DNA of 12,661 nucleotides from Arcobacter sp. GTDB taxonomy: Bacteria; Campylobacterota; Campylobacteria; Campylobacterales; Arcobacteraceae. The stretch spans positions 1-12,661 of the forward strand of contig JADGEG010000043.1 in assembly GCA_016744485.1 (NCBI GenBank). The letters run 5' to 3'. Positions 1-6,531 of the stretch are shown piece after piece; within the stretch, counting starts at the first letter, position 1, and every line of letters begins with the position of its first letter. The translations under genes and the position numbers were made by a program. The notes under the pieces are model-generated. The model was not told the origin of the DNA and ran no database searches. It saw only the letters and a list, made by a program, of their open reading frames with translations.

Positions 1-1280
1 CTATTAATGTATTTGTAAAAGTTGGTTTAAATGCCAATTTAGATATAACAAAAGAATTAAATGACATTATAAATGAAGGGGTTGCGTTAGGATATCAAGA
101 TCCTTCAAATACTTTAAGATATTCTATTGTAAAAGATCCAGCAGGAAAGAGAGAAAATACAAGAGATAATACTCCTGCTGTTATTCATGTAAGTGTTAAT
201 AATGGAGATACTATTGATATAACTGTTGCAGCAAAAGGTGGAGGAAGTGAAAACAAATCAAAATTTGCAGTTTTAAATCCAAGTGATAGCATATATGATT
301 GGGTGATGGAAAATGCAAGAAATATGGGTGCTGGCTGGTGTCCTCCTGGAATAATAGGTATTGGTATTGGTGGAAATCCTGAAAAATCTATGCTTTTAGC
401 AAAAGAGTCTTTAATGAGTGAAGTTAATATTCATGAGCTTCAAGAGCGAGGGGCTAAGAATGCCTTAGAAGAGTTAAGACTAAAACTATATGAAGATATC
501 AATAAAATAGGAATAGGAGCTCAAGGATTAGGAGGACTTACAACTGTATTAGATGTAAAAATTCTTGATTATCCCTGTCATGCAGCATCTTTACCAGTTG
601 CTATGATACCAAACTGTGCAGCTACAAGGCATATTCATTTTGAACTTAAAGGCGATGGCCCAGCTATTTTTAAAAAACCAAACTTAGATTTATGGCCAGA
701 TTTAAAACTTCCTATTGATAGTATTAAAAAAGTAAAAATTCAAGATTTAACAAAAGAAAACTTATCTCAATTTAAATCAGGAGATACTTTGTTATTAACG
801 GGAAAAATTTTAACGGCAAGGGATGCTGCTCATAAAAAAATCGTTGAGTATAAAAATGCTGGAAAAGATTTACCAAATGGTGTTACTTTAAAAGATAGAT
901 TTATTTATTATGTAGGACCCGTTGATCCTGTAGGAAAAGAAGCAGTTGGGCCAGCTGGCCCAACAACTTCAACAAGAATGGATAAGTTTACAAAAGATAT
1001 GATGGAAATAGGAATATTAGGAATGATTGGAAAAGCTGAGAGAAAACAGCCTACAATTGATCTAATTAAAGAGTATAAATCTACTTATTTAATTGCAACT
1101 GGAGGAGCTGCTTATTTAATCTCTCAAAGTATTAAAAAAGCAAAAGTTGTTGCATTTGAAGAATTAGGTATGGAAGCTATATATGAGTTTGATGTAGTAG
1201 ATATGCCTGTGACAGTCGCTGTTGATACGAATGGTGTTTCTATTCATACAACAGGACCTGCACAATGGAGAAGCATATAA
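1..1280 (+). CDS. Class I fumarate hydratase, 5'-truncated by the window edge
   Basis: This enzyme interconverts fumarate and malate in the TCA cycle using an oxygen-sensitive [4Fe-4S] cluster. The frame is open from base 3 to the TAA at 1278-1280, giving 425 visible residues. An internal ATG at 303 is not the start, because conserved sequence continues upstream of it. The alpha-type part shows AKGGGSENKS, GWCPPG and PNCAATRHIHF; the latter two hold cluster-ligand Cys residues and a conserved His. The fused beta-type part shows KILTARDAAHKK, GPVDPVGKEAVGPAGP, TTSTRMDKF and a KAER segment, which match substrate-binding and catalytic motifs of the family. The first residues resemble sequence just after the CQDTG motif, so the third cluster Cys probably lies only a few codons left of the window. 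It could be called fumA, fumB or fum by different schemes. Tartrate dehydratase is a related alternative, but the fused single chain favours fumarase. Confidence 0.93.
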   Translation, partial: INVFVKVGLNANLDITKELNDIINEGVALGYQDPSNTLRYSIVKDPAGKRENTRDNTPAVIHVSVNNGDTIDITVAAKGGGSENKSKFAVLNPSDSIYDWVMENARNMGAGWCPPGIIGIGIGGNPEKSMLLAKESLMSEVNIHELQERGAKNALEELRLKLYEDINKIGIGAQGLGGLTTVLDVKILDYPCHAASLPVAMIPNCAATRHIHFELKGDGPAIFKKPNLDLWPDLKLPIDSIKKVKIQDLTKENLSQFKSGDTLLLTGKILTARDAAHKKIVEYKNAGKDLPNGVTLKDRFIYYVGPVDPVGKEAVGPAGPTTSTRMDKFTKDMMEIGILGMIGKAERKQPTIDLIKEYKSTYLIATGGAAYLISQSIKKAKVVAFEELGMEAIYEFDVVDMPVTVAVDTNGVSIHTTGPAQWRSI

Positions 1281-1348
1281 AATAGTTATGTTATAAGGTT
1301 GTATTTTGATAATTTATTCTTATTAATCGTTTGTTAACTTTTTGTTAG

Positions 1349-1376
1349 TTTACAATTAATGCTTAGAGTGTATACT
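1349..1376 (+). promoter_or_regulatory. Candidate sigma-70 promoter downstream of the fumarase gene
   Basis: TTTACA (1349-1354), a 16-base spacer and TATACT (1371-1376) match the housekeeping consensus at five of six positions in each box. The -10 lies in an inverted repeat, GTGTAT and ATACAC, separated by seven bases (1368-1386). No + strand protein gene follows, so the promoter would drive the RNA candidate ending at 1473. In DNA this AT-rich a chance match is possible, but this one comes together with a downstream hairpin and terminator. Confidence 0.45.
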
Positions 1377-1382
1377 TTTAAT

Positions 1383-1473
1383 ACACAATAAGTAAAGCGA
1401 ACCCTACTTATAAAATACAAACAATTATTCTAAACAAATTCTCCTAAGGCATCTTTTTTAAGGTGTCTTTTTT
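1383..1473 (+). ncRNA. Candidate small RNA of about 90 nt
   Basis: This is inferred from three elements in order: a TTTACA/TATACT promoter, a perfect 7-bp stem-loop (ATAAGTA at 1388-1394, TACTTAT at 1405-1411, loop AAGCGAACCC) and an intrinsic terminator (1446-1473). The loop holds the only run of C in the segment and would be free to pair with G-rich targets such as ribosome binding sites. The 3' end overlaps the stop codon of the convergent EI24 gene. I do not recognise it as a known RNA family. The alternative is that the whole segment is the 3' untranslated region of the fumarase mRNA. Confidence 0.4.
1446..1473 (+). terminator. Intrinsic terminator, + strand
   Basis: As RNA, AAGGCAUC pairs with GGUGUCUU through eight pairs including two G-U, around an eight-base loop, and ends in a U run. 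The G-U pairs would be A-C mismatches on the opposite strand, so the signal works in the + direction only. It serves the fumarase transcript, the small RNA candidate, or both. In DNA it looks like a direct repeat (AAGGCATC then AAGGTGTC, each followed by six T). Confidence 0.65.
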
Positions 1474-2285
1474 ATTACCTTGACTTCTATTTCCTTTAAG
1501 TTTTCATATAAGTTAACTTTTCTTAATAATTTTAATTTTAAGAAATAAGAATGTCCTAAATATACTATATAAAATACTGCACAGAACATAGTAATAAAAG
1601 GTATCATAGAAATGATATATAAAAATAAAGTTCTTAGTCTAAAAATATTGGCATATTTACCGTGGATTATATTTTTTTCTTCTTTGCTAAAAATATTTGA
1701 ATATACATCAAAAGTTAAAAGTTTATGAAAAAAATAATAAAATGGTAGATTGATTGCTAAGATATTAATTAAAGGAATAAAATATAAAGGACTAAGTAGA
1801 ATAAAAAATAGAATCATAAATAAAAAACTTTTTACTAAAACCCAAATAGATGATAAGAAAGTACCATAAGAATTTATTACTAAAGAAGAATAATGTCTTT
1901 TGTGAATAATACTTAAAATCATAGGAGTGAAAAACCCTATTATTAATATACTTAAAAAAACGGAAAACATCATGATAAATATAGTTCCAAGTGTATAAAA
2001 TATTATGCCTATAAGCCAAGAAGTAAAAGTGTATTTAAATAAAAATACTAGAATATAAGTACTAGCTATTAAATAAAAAGGTGCATCATCTGCTAATACT
2101 ATTTCTTCTCCATTTTGTGCTGTTTGTATAAATTCTTGTAAATTTGCATAACCAATATCAGCTAAAATAAAAAAGAAAAAAAACATTACAAAAATAGTAA
2201 ATAAAAGTGGAAATATTGCTATTTTTAATATGTCTTTTGTAAAAAAATCTTTTAAACTAAGACGGAATACTTGTATTTCATTCAT
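1458..2285 (-). CDS. EI24 domain-containing integral membrane protein
   Basis: This is a 275-residue, very hydrophobic protein of the EI24/CysZ-like superfamily. Visible features are an N-terminal amphipathic stretch (about 1-18), a Phe-rich membrane segment (about 20-42), a short acidic extracytoplasmic loop (about 50-68), a long hydrophobic block (about 70-125), the family-like segment NLPFYYFFHKLLTFD near 180-193, and a last membrane segment near 218-245 followed by a Lys-rich tail. The ATG start follows AAAGGTAGCAC, a reasonable ribosome binding site. It is the last gene of the - strand cluster, 31 bases after the radical SAM gene, so it is probably co-transcribed. CysZ is a sulfate permease, but no sulfur genes are nearby and that substrate should not be assumed. 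The family call is good; the function is unknown. Confidence 0.75.
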   Translation of the reverse strand: MNEIQVFRLSLKDFFTKDILKIAIFPLLFTIFVMFFFFFILADIGYANLQEFIQTAQNGEEIVLADDAPFYLIASTYILVFLFKYTFTSWLIGIIFYTLGTIFIMMFSVFLSILIIGFFTPMILSIIHKRHYSSLVINSYGTFLSSIWVLVKSFLFMILFFILLSPLYFIPLINILAINLPFYYFFHKLLTFDVYSNIFSKEEKNIIHGKYANIFRLRTLFLYIISMIPFITMFCAVFYIVYLGHSYFLKLKLLRKVNLYENLKEIEVKVIKKTP

Positions 2286-2316
2286 GTGCTACCTTTTATA
2301 TTTTATATCTTGTATC

Positions 2317-3195
2317 TCATGTATCAAATCTAGTTCTATATTCACACTTTTGACATAATTCTTCTATTATAATATTTTTTTTAAATGCTTCTTGTATATT
2401 TGTAACTTTTTTTGAACTTAGTATATCTTTTAAACTATTTTTTTTAAAGTCACCTAGATTTACTTTAGCATTAATATCTAAACAACAAGGCACAAGTGTA
2501 CCAGATGAGGTAATACCAAAGTGTGAATCTAAACCATAGCAAAAACCTTCCTTAGAAACAAATTCATTATCTAAAGAAGGCCATTTAAAGTATTCATCAA
2601 AATCAAAAAATACTTTTCTAGCAATTCTTATATTTTTAGGTTTTTCTTTATATATTTTTTCTAAATCAATCTTAAGATTAAAATGTTTATTAACTATATT
2701 AAAAACTTTTGTATTAAACTCTTTACAACTTTTGGCTTCATCAAAGTTCCATATTCTTAAATTGATAAAAAACTCTTGTTTTTTGTCAATACAAAAAGAA
2801 AGAAAATCTAAAATTGGATTTAAATATTCTTCTAAAGATTTTTTATGAGAATTTGCATTGTATGAATTGATTGAAAAGTTAATTTGTCTAATAGTTTTAT
2901 GAAATAATACTTTAAAATTATCTTTTTTTAAAGTATTTCCTGTTGTTGTGATATTTACTTTTAAATTATATTTAAAACTAATATCTAAATATTGTTTTAA
3001 GTTACTAAGTACTAAAGGATCTCCAAGTAGATGATAAGCTAGTTGTTTTGTTAAATCTTTTAATTGAAAGTTTAAGATATTAAAATTTTCTAAAGACATA
3101 GTTTTATTATCATTTATAGGAGGTGGACAAAAACTACATTTTAAATTACAGATATTTGTTAGTTCTATATAAACTTTTTTAAATTTTTTTACCAT
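2317..3195 (-). CDS. Radical SAM/SPASM-type protein of unknown substrate
   Basis: The 292-residue protein carries the radical SAM cluster motif CNLKCSFC (Cys16, Cys20, Cys23) in the usual context ELTNICNLKC, so it should bind a [4Fe-4S] cluster and cleave S-adenosylmethionine. Other core features are HLLGDPLVL (55-63), TTTGN (83-87) and FSINSY (107-112). A C-terminal Cys set (219, 237, 238, 281, 284; GFCYGL, VPCCLD, CQKC) resembles a SPASM or twitch auxiliary-cluster region. The segment DEYFKWP (200-206) precedes it. Its ATG overlaps the end of the upstream gene by seven bases, which implies translational coupling. SPASM enzymes often modify peptides or proteins; whether that applies here is inference. 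No partner substrate is certain, though the 61-residue protein at the head of the cluster is the obvious small candidate. Confidence 0.85.
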   Translation of the reverse strand: MVKKFKKVYIELTNICNLKCSFCPPPINDNKTMSLENFNILNFQLKDLTKQLAYHLLGDPLVLSNLKQYLDISFKYNLKVNITTTGNTLKKDNFKVLFHKTIRQINFSINSYNANSHKKSLEEYLNPILDFLSFCIDKKQEFFINLRIWNFDEAKSCKEFNTKVFNIVNKHFNLKIDLEKIYKEKPKNIRIARKVFFDFDEYFKWPSLDNEFVSKEGFCYGLDSHFGITSSGTLVPCCLDINAKVNLGDFKKNSLKDILSSKKVTNIQEAFKKNIIIEELCQKCEYRTRFDT

Positions 3196-4304
3196 TTCTT
3201 AAGTAGTTTTTTAATCATATTAATATCTTTGATATTTATTAAAAAGTTTTCATTCATTATAAACTTTAAAAATCTTACTTCTGCATTTGTAAAACCATCC
3301 ATATCCTTATCTTTTATTTTTATATTATCTTTTTGTATATGAATTCTTTTTAGTTTATTATTTTCAAGTTTTGCATAATATACTATTTCATAAGAAGTTT
3401 TATTTATCTTTTCGATACTTACAAAAATTTTAAAAATTTTTTCATTAAAACTTGGAAGTAAAATTAAAAAATCAGAGATAGAAATATATCCTATGTATAA
3501 TTTTGTATAAATATCAAAATATAGTTTATTAATAGTAGATTGTAAAAAGTTTATATTTATTTTATATGTTTTATGTTCTTTTGTTTTTTGTAAAATATAT
3601 TCTAAATTTTGAAAATAAGAAAACTTTGTACAACTTACATTATGTGTTTGTATATATTTTTTATCTTTTATTTGTTTTAATGCCTTTTGTTTGTAATTAT
3701 TCAAAACTATTTTTTTTATTAACTCGTGATCATTAAAATCATCACTTAACCAAATAGTAGCATAAGAAGGGAAAGCTTTTAATCCAATAGAACCTTTTGT
3801 TAAAATAATTAAAGCTTTAATTTCAAGATGAGGAAAAAGAATAGTTAATAAAGCATATTTTTTAGAAAGCCTTTTATTTAAACTTGCAGTTTTTTTAGAA
3901 GTACTCATTTCTACAAATACAAGAGCAGTTTTTGTAAAAAATATAGCATCAAATTCACTTATGTCTTTATAAGCAGACTTGTATACTATTTGAGCACTTT
4001 TATCAATCATTAGACCATATTTAAAAATTTTATTTTTATTAAATTGATGAGGGCCTTTTAAGATAAACTGTGTAATATTAGTGTTTGTACTAGCATATAG
4101 CAATAATAATTCATATATTATATTTTCGTATATTTCACCTTTGAAGCTATTATAAATAGAAGAATCTTCTAATTCTTCTTTAGATTGAGTTTTTTTCATA
4201 AGTTTTTTTATACTTTTACTAGCATACTTATAATGAAAAAGATTACTCTTGATTTCTTTTATAGTTAAGTTTTTTATATCATTTGGTATTATAAATTCAT
4301 TCAT
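3189..4304 (-). CDS. Uncharacterised protein, possible PD-(D/E)XK nuclease-like fold
   Basis: I do not recognise this 371-residue Lys/Ile-rich soluble protein. Residues 54-69 (FKGEIYENIIYELLLL) form a helix with Glu57 and Glu60. They are followed by ISEFDAIFF (115-123, Asp119) and by ALVFVEMSTSKK (127-138, Glu132 with Lys137 and Lys138). Helix Glu, then Asp, then a hydrophobic strand with E-x-S and nearby Lys, is the layout of PD-(D/E)XK nuclease cores whose usual Lys has changed or moved. A further strand (KALIILTKG) and helices follow. The fold is an inference from spacing, not a match to a named family. The C-terminal half (about 220-371) shows no motif I know. The gene sits 67 bases after the broken peptidase gene and overlaps the radical SAM start, so it belongs to the same unit. 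The ATG start has only a weak ribosome binding site. Confidence 0.6.
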   Translation of the reverse strand: MNEFIIPNDIKNLTIKEIKSNLFHYKYASKSIKKLMKKTQSKEELEDSSIYNSFKGEIYENIIYELLLLYASTNTNITQFILKGPHQFNKNKIFKYGLMIDKSAQIVYKSAYKDISEFDAIFFTKTALVFVEMSTSKKTASLNKRLSKKYALLTILFPHLEIKALIILTKGSIGLKAFPSYATIWLSDDFNDHELIKKIVLNNYKQKALKQIKDKKYIQTHNVSCTKFSYFQNLEYILQKTKEHKTYKININFLQSTINKLYFDIYTKLYIGYISISDFLILLPSFNEKIFKIFVSIEKINKTSYEIVYYAKLENNKLKRIHIQKDNIKIKDKDMDGFTNAEVRFLKFIMNENFLINIKDINMIKKLLKKW

Positions 4305-4371
4305 ATCTTAGTCTTTATCATTTTTTATTGTATCTAAAGCCAACTAAAGATAAGTATTAAGGGTTATGATT

Positions 4372-5817
4372 TTAAATTTTTTCATTTTCAAATTTTTCTT
4401 TTGGAAAAAATACAGAAAACTTATATATAATTGCATTGTTTACATATTCTTTTTTTTCTTGACTTTTATACTCACTAGAATAGCGACCTGAAAAAGGATT
4501 TATTTTCCAAGTATTATTTGAAGGGTTAAATTTCATTTCCCCACCAATTCTAGCTGGCATTCCATTAGTTAAAGTAGGGTGTCCCATTCTTGAATTTAGT
4601 TTTTCTTTTCCAATACATAAAAAACCTTCTTTATCTATAAGCCATATATATACTAAATTGTCTTTAAGTTTTTTATTTAAGAAGAAAACTTTTTTATCAA
4701 CTTTTTTGTTTAGTCTTATTTCACAATGGTCAATGATAATATCATTTGTCATTTCTTCAGACTTAATCATAGATGGTATTTTGAGATATCCATATAAATC
4801 ATTTAAGTTTTCCAAATAAGTTTCTTGTTTTTTAAAATAATCATTCATTGCCCAAAGTAGACTAGCTGAGTCTTTTTTAACATCTTTTGTAGTAAAACGA
4901 CTTTCAAAATAATCTTTTACATATTTTTTGATAGTTTTAGAGTATTCTTGATGTTTAGGTAAAAACTCTAAGAATACAGTTCCTTGGTCTATATCTGTAG
5001 TATCGAATATTAATTCAAAAATTTGTGTATCTGCAAATATAGCTGTAGCACTCCAAATATATTTAGGTAATGATTTAGTTAAATATTTTTCTTTATGAGA
5101 AATCCTTCTTTTTAAAATATCATTTTTCAAGACAAAATTTTCTTTAATATGAATATCCCATTCAAATGCTTTTATTACATCTGCTACACTATTTAATTTT
5201 TTATCAATTAAATGTTCACTAAATAAATCAACTAAAAGCAAACATATATCTTTAATCATTAAGTAAGGAATTCTAATTTTATGATAAACCCCAATTATCA
5301 ATGTATCAGGAATATATTTTTCTTTACTAAAGTCAATCTGAGTTGTCACCTCATCATTTTGTTCTACTTCAACTTCAAACTCATTGTCTTTTAAAACTAT
5401 TCTTAAAAAAGCCCCATATCTATCATCGTTAACATATATTTTATTTAATTTGTGTGATATAAGAGAAGATTTGTTTTCTATTTCTTTTTTATTCAAAGCA
5501 TAACCTAATATAGTAACTGCATGTAAGCCTTTTTCTTTAGATGTTTCAAAATCTTGAATAGATACTCCTAAAATAAGTGGTAAACCACTTGAACAATATG
5601 CATATATGTATTCTTTAAAAAGTTTAATTTTATTTTCTAATGATATATTTTTAGTGGAAAATTCAAAATATTCTGGGGAAAGATTTTGTTTTTTTAATCC
5701 TCTACATATCATATCTGTGGATAAACCAGAGTTTGGAAATTCTCTATGAAATCCATTACTTTCAGGGTAAGCACTTTTTGTAATTAAACTTGATGAAGGT
5801 AAATTTATTAAATTCAT
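4372..5817 (-). CDS. C-terminal fragment of the broken peptidase homologue (481 residues)
   Basis: This is the longest open segment of the frameshifted gene from a usable start (ATG at 5817-5815), and a gene caller would probably report it alone. In fragment numbering it keeps the predicted His (GLHAV, His99) and Asn/Asp (VNDDRYG, 130-131) but lacks the Cys motif, so it should not be an active peptidase by itself. The middle (about 180-390) is helical and charged and I see no known motif there. The end (about 385-470) carries the second module, with strands YIWLIDKEGFLCIG, then GHPTL, PARIGGE and SGRYS, which is likely a small beta-rich domain. The ATG has no clear ribosome binding site and sits inside conserved-looking sequence (HAHPKMNLINLP), so it is probably not a true start. 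Confidence 0.55.
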   Translation of the reverse strand: MNLINLPSSSLITKSAYPESNGFHREFPNSGLSTDMICRGLKKQNLSPEYFEFSTKNISLENKIKLFKEYIYAYCSSGLPLILGVSIQDFETSKEKGLHAVTILGYALNKKEIENKSSLISHKLNKIYVNDDRYGAFLRIVLKDNEFEVEVEQNDEVTTQIDFSKEKYIPDTLIIGVYHKIRIPYLMIKDICLLLVDLFSEHLIDKKLNSVADVIKAFEWDIHIKENFVLKNDILKRRISHKEKYLTKSLPKYIWSATAIFADTQIFELIFDTTDIDQGTVFLEFLPKHQEYSKTIKKYVKDYFESRFTTKDVKKDSASLLWAMNDYFKKQETYLENLNDLYGYLKIPSMIKSEEMTNDIIIDHCEIRLNKKVDKKVFFLNKKLKDNLVYIWLIDKEGFLCIGKEKLNSRMGHPTLTNGMPARIGGEMKFNPSNNTWKINPFSGRYSSEYKSQEKKEYVNNAIIYKFSVFFPKEKFENEKI

Positions 5818-5993
5818 TTTAGGGTGTGCATGAAAAAAAGACCATAAAGAGGTGGTTGCACATGCTGAAATAATTTTATCTTGTTCTTGAAAAGCAATTG
5901 TGTCAATACTTAATTCAATCCCAAATAATGATACTTTATATTTTTTTGATAGAATATATTTATCATATCTGTCTTTATTTATATAATATGGTT

Positions 5994-6188
5994 TTAAACA
6001 TAATATTCATTTTCATATATAAAGAATATGCTTTCATTATCTGATTTTTTTAAACCTATTAAATAATCATGTAAATAAGTAATATGTTTTTTTTGTTTTA
6101 CAATAGATAAGTGAGTGTTAGTTTGATAAGCAATGTATGCAAGGAAATTGTTTTCATTATATTCAAAAATACCATATTCTTTATCCAA
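5994..6188 (-). CDS. N-terminal fragment of the broken peptidase homologue (64 residues, TTG start)
   Basis: This is the first part of the frameshifted gene, ending in a TAA at the frameshift point. The only start in frame is TTG (6188-6186). Directly before it lie a TAG and, one codon earlier, an ATG (6194-6192), so the original start may be that ATG followed by a mutated second codon. The sequence is rich in Tyr, Asn and Lys with alternating hydrophobic residues and looks like the start of a mixed alpha/beta domain. It begins 15 bases after the stop of the 61-residue gene and lacks a good ribosome binding site, so it would depend on translational coupling. Confidence 0.4.
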   Translation of the reverse strand: MDKEYGIFEYNENNFLAYIAYQTNTHLSIVKQKKHITYLHDYLIGLKKSDNESIFFIYENEYYV

Positions 6189-6203
6189 CTACATACTACT
6201 TAG

Positions 6204-6389
6204 CTATAAAGAGAACTTATGACTACTCATAGTAATAGAGTCAGCATCTTCTTTACTTGAAGCCATTCTTTTTTTTAAAATTTCTTTTTCTTTTTTGTGA
6301 TATTCTTTTGTTGTGGGAGTAGATTTTAACTGAGATGAGAATTCTTGAAAAACATCAAGCATTGATAATTTTTGTTTAGCCATTTTCAT
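6204..6389 (-). CDS. Small charged hypothetical protein (61 residues), first gene of the cluster
   Basis: This small protein is not recognised. It is Lys/Glu/Ser-rich and has no Cys, no signal peptide and no membrane segment. Residues about 8-50 look helical (LDVFQEFSSQL, then EYHKKEKEILKKRM), and the tail SSKEDADSITMSSHKFSL looks flexible. The ribosome binding site AAAGGGG lies four bases before the ATG at 6389 and ten bases before a second in-frame ATG at 6383. The second has the less cramped spacing, so the true product may be 59 residues. As the first gene it could be a partner, inhibitor or substrate of the downstream peptidase homologue or radical SAM enzyme; that is inference from position and size only. 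The clear ribosome binding site and clean stop support it as a real gene. Confidence 0.6.
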   Translation of the reverse strand: MKMAKQKLSMLDVFQEFSSQLKSTPTTKEYHKKEKEILKKRMASSKEDADSITMSSHKFSL

Positions 6390-6427
6390 TGTACCCCTTT
6401 AATAAGATTGATTTTATTTGCATAGGA

Positions 6428-6440
6428 TACTATAATAGTA
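6428..6440. promoter_or_regulatory. 13-bp palindrome at the head of the - strand cluster
   Basis: TACTATAATAGTA is a perfect palindrome about its central A, placed about 40 bases upstream of the 61-residue gene. It contains TATAAT on the + strand and TATTAT/TATAGT on the - strand, so it may carry the -10 of the cluster promoter, of an opposing + strand promoter, or an operator. No convincing -35 is visible on the - strand. A + strand -35-like TTGATT (6408-6413) lies 17 bases from the + strand TATAAT. Confidence 0.35.
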
Positions 6441-6471
6441 CTAAATCTAACTTAATTTATATGGGTCTAAC

Positions 6472-6492
6472 AAACTTTAGAGTTTATTTTTT
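6472..6492 (+). terminator. Weak intrinsic terminator candidate, + strand
   Basis: AAACT and AGTTT form a 5-bp stem around a TTAG loop, followed by A and six T. It lies about 35 bases after the + strand TATAAT at 6431-6436, so it could end a very short transcript. Alternatively the stem marks the end of the - strand panC transcript, although there is no U run in that direction. The stem has only one G-C pair. Confidence 0.25.
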
Positions 6493-6531
6493 CTATATTT
6501 AAGTTTTTTATCATTTGGTATAAGGTAAGTA

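Larger units (their letters stand above)
4372..6188 (-). pseudogene. Papain-like cysteine peptidase homologue broken by a -1 frameshift
   Basis: Two frames on the - strand read as one protein if a single base is restored near 5992-5998, giving 605 residues. The first frame ends ENEYYV then TAA (5994-5996); the shifted frame continues LKPYYINKDRYDKY with natural composition. The restored protein has the peptidase-like motif SACATTSLWSFF (Cys110, codon 5860-5862), GLHAVTILGY (His223) and VNDDRYGAF (Asn254/Asp255), in the order Cys-His-Asn/Asp of papain-like enzymes. A C-terminal module carries GHPTLTNGMPAR (536-547), GGE and SGRYS (567-571). Between the stop and the next ATG (5817) there is no ATG, GTG or TTG in the shifted frame, so the Cys segment would not be translated. 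The site is a short T3A4 tract (- strand), so a real indel or an assembly error are both possible. The start is also odd: ATG, TAG, TTG. Confidence 0.7.

Noticed and set aside
1792..2019. 75-codon open frame on the - strand inside the EI24 gene
   Set aside because: It is an alternate frame of a membrane protein gene whose own frame has the expected hydrophobic pattern.
5985..6010. Programmed -1 ribosomal frameshift joining the two parts of the peptidase homologue
   Set aside because: The sequence around the stop reads TAT GTT TAA AAC. It lacks an X-XXY-YYZ heptamer in the right frame, P-site GTT would re-pair poorly with TGT, and I see no clear downstream stimulatory stem. A one-base indel or sequencing error is simpler.
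1458..6389. A defined RiPP biosynthetic cluster
   Set aside because: A radical SAM/SPASM enzyme, a peptidase homologue and a small protein are suggestive, but the small protein has no Cys, no repeated core and no leader or cleavage motif, and no dedicated exporter is present. Kept only as one possibility within the cluster finding.
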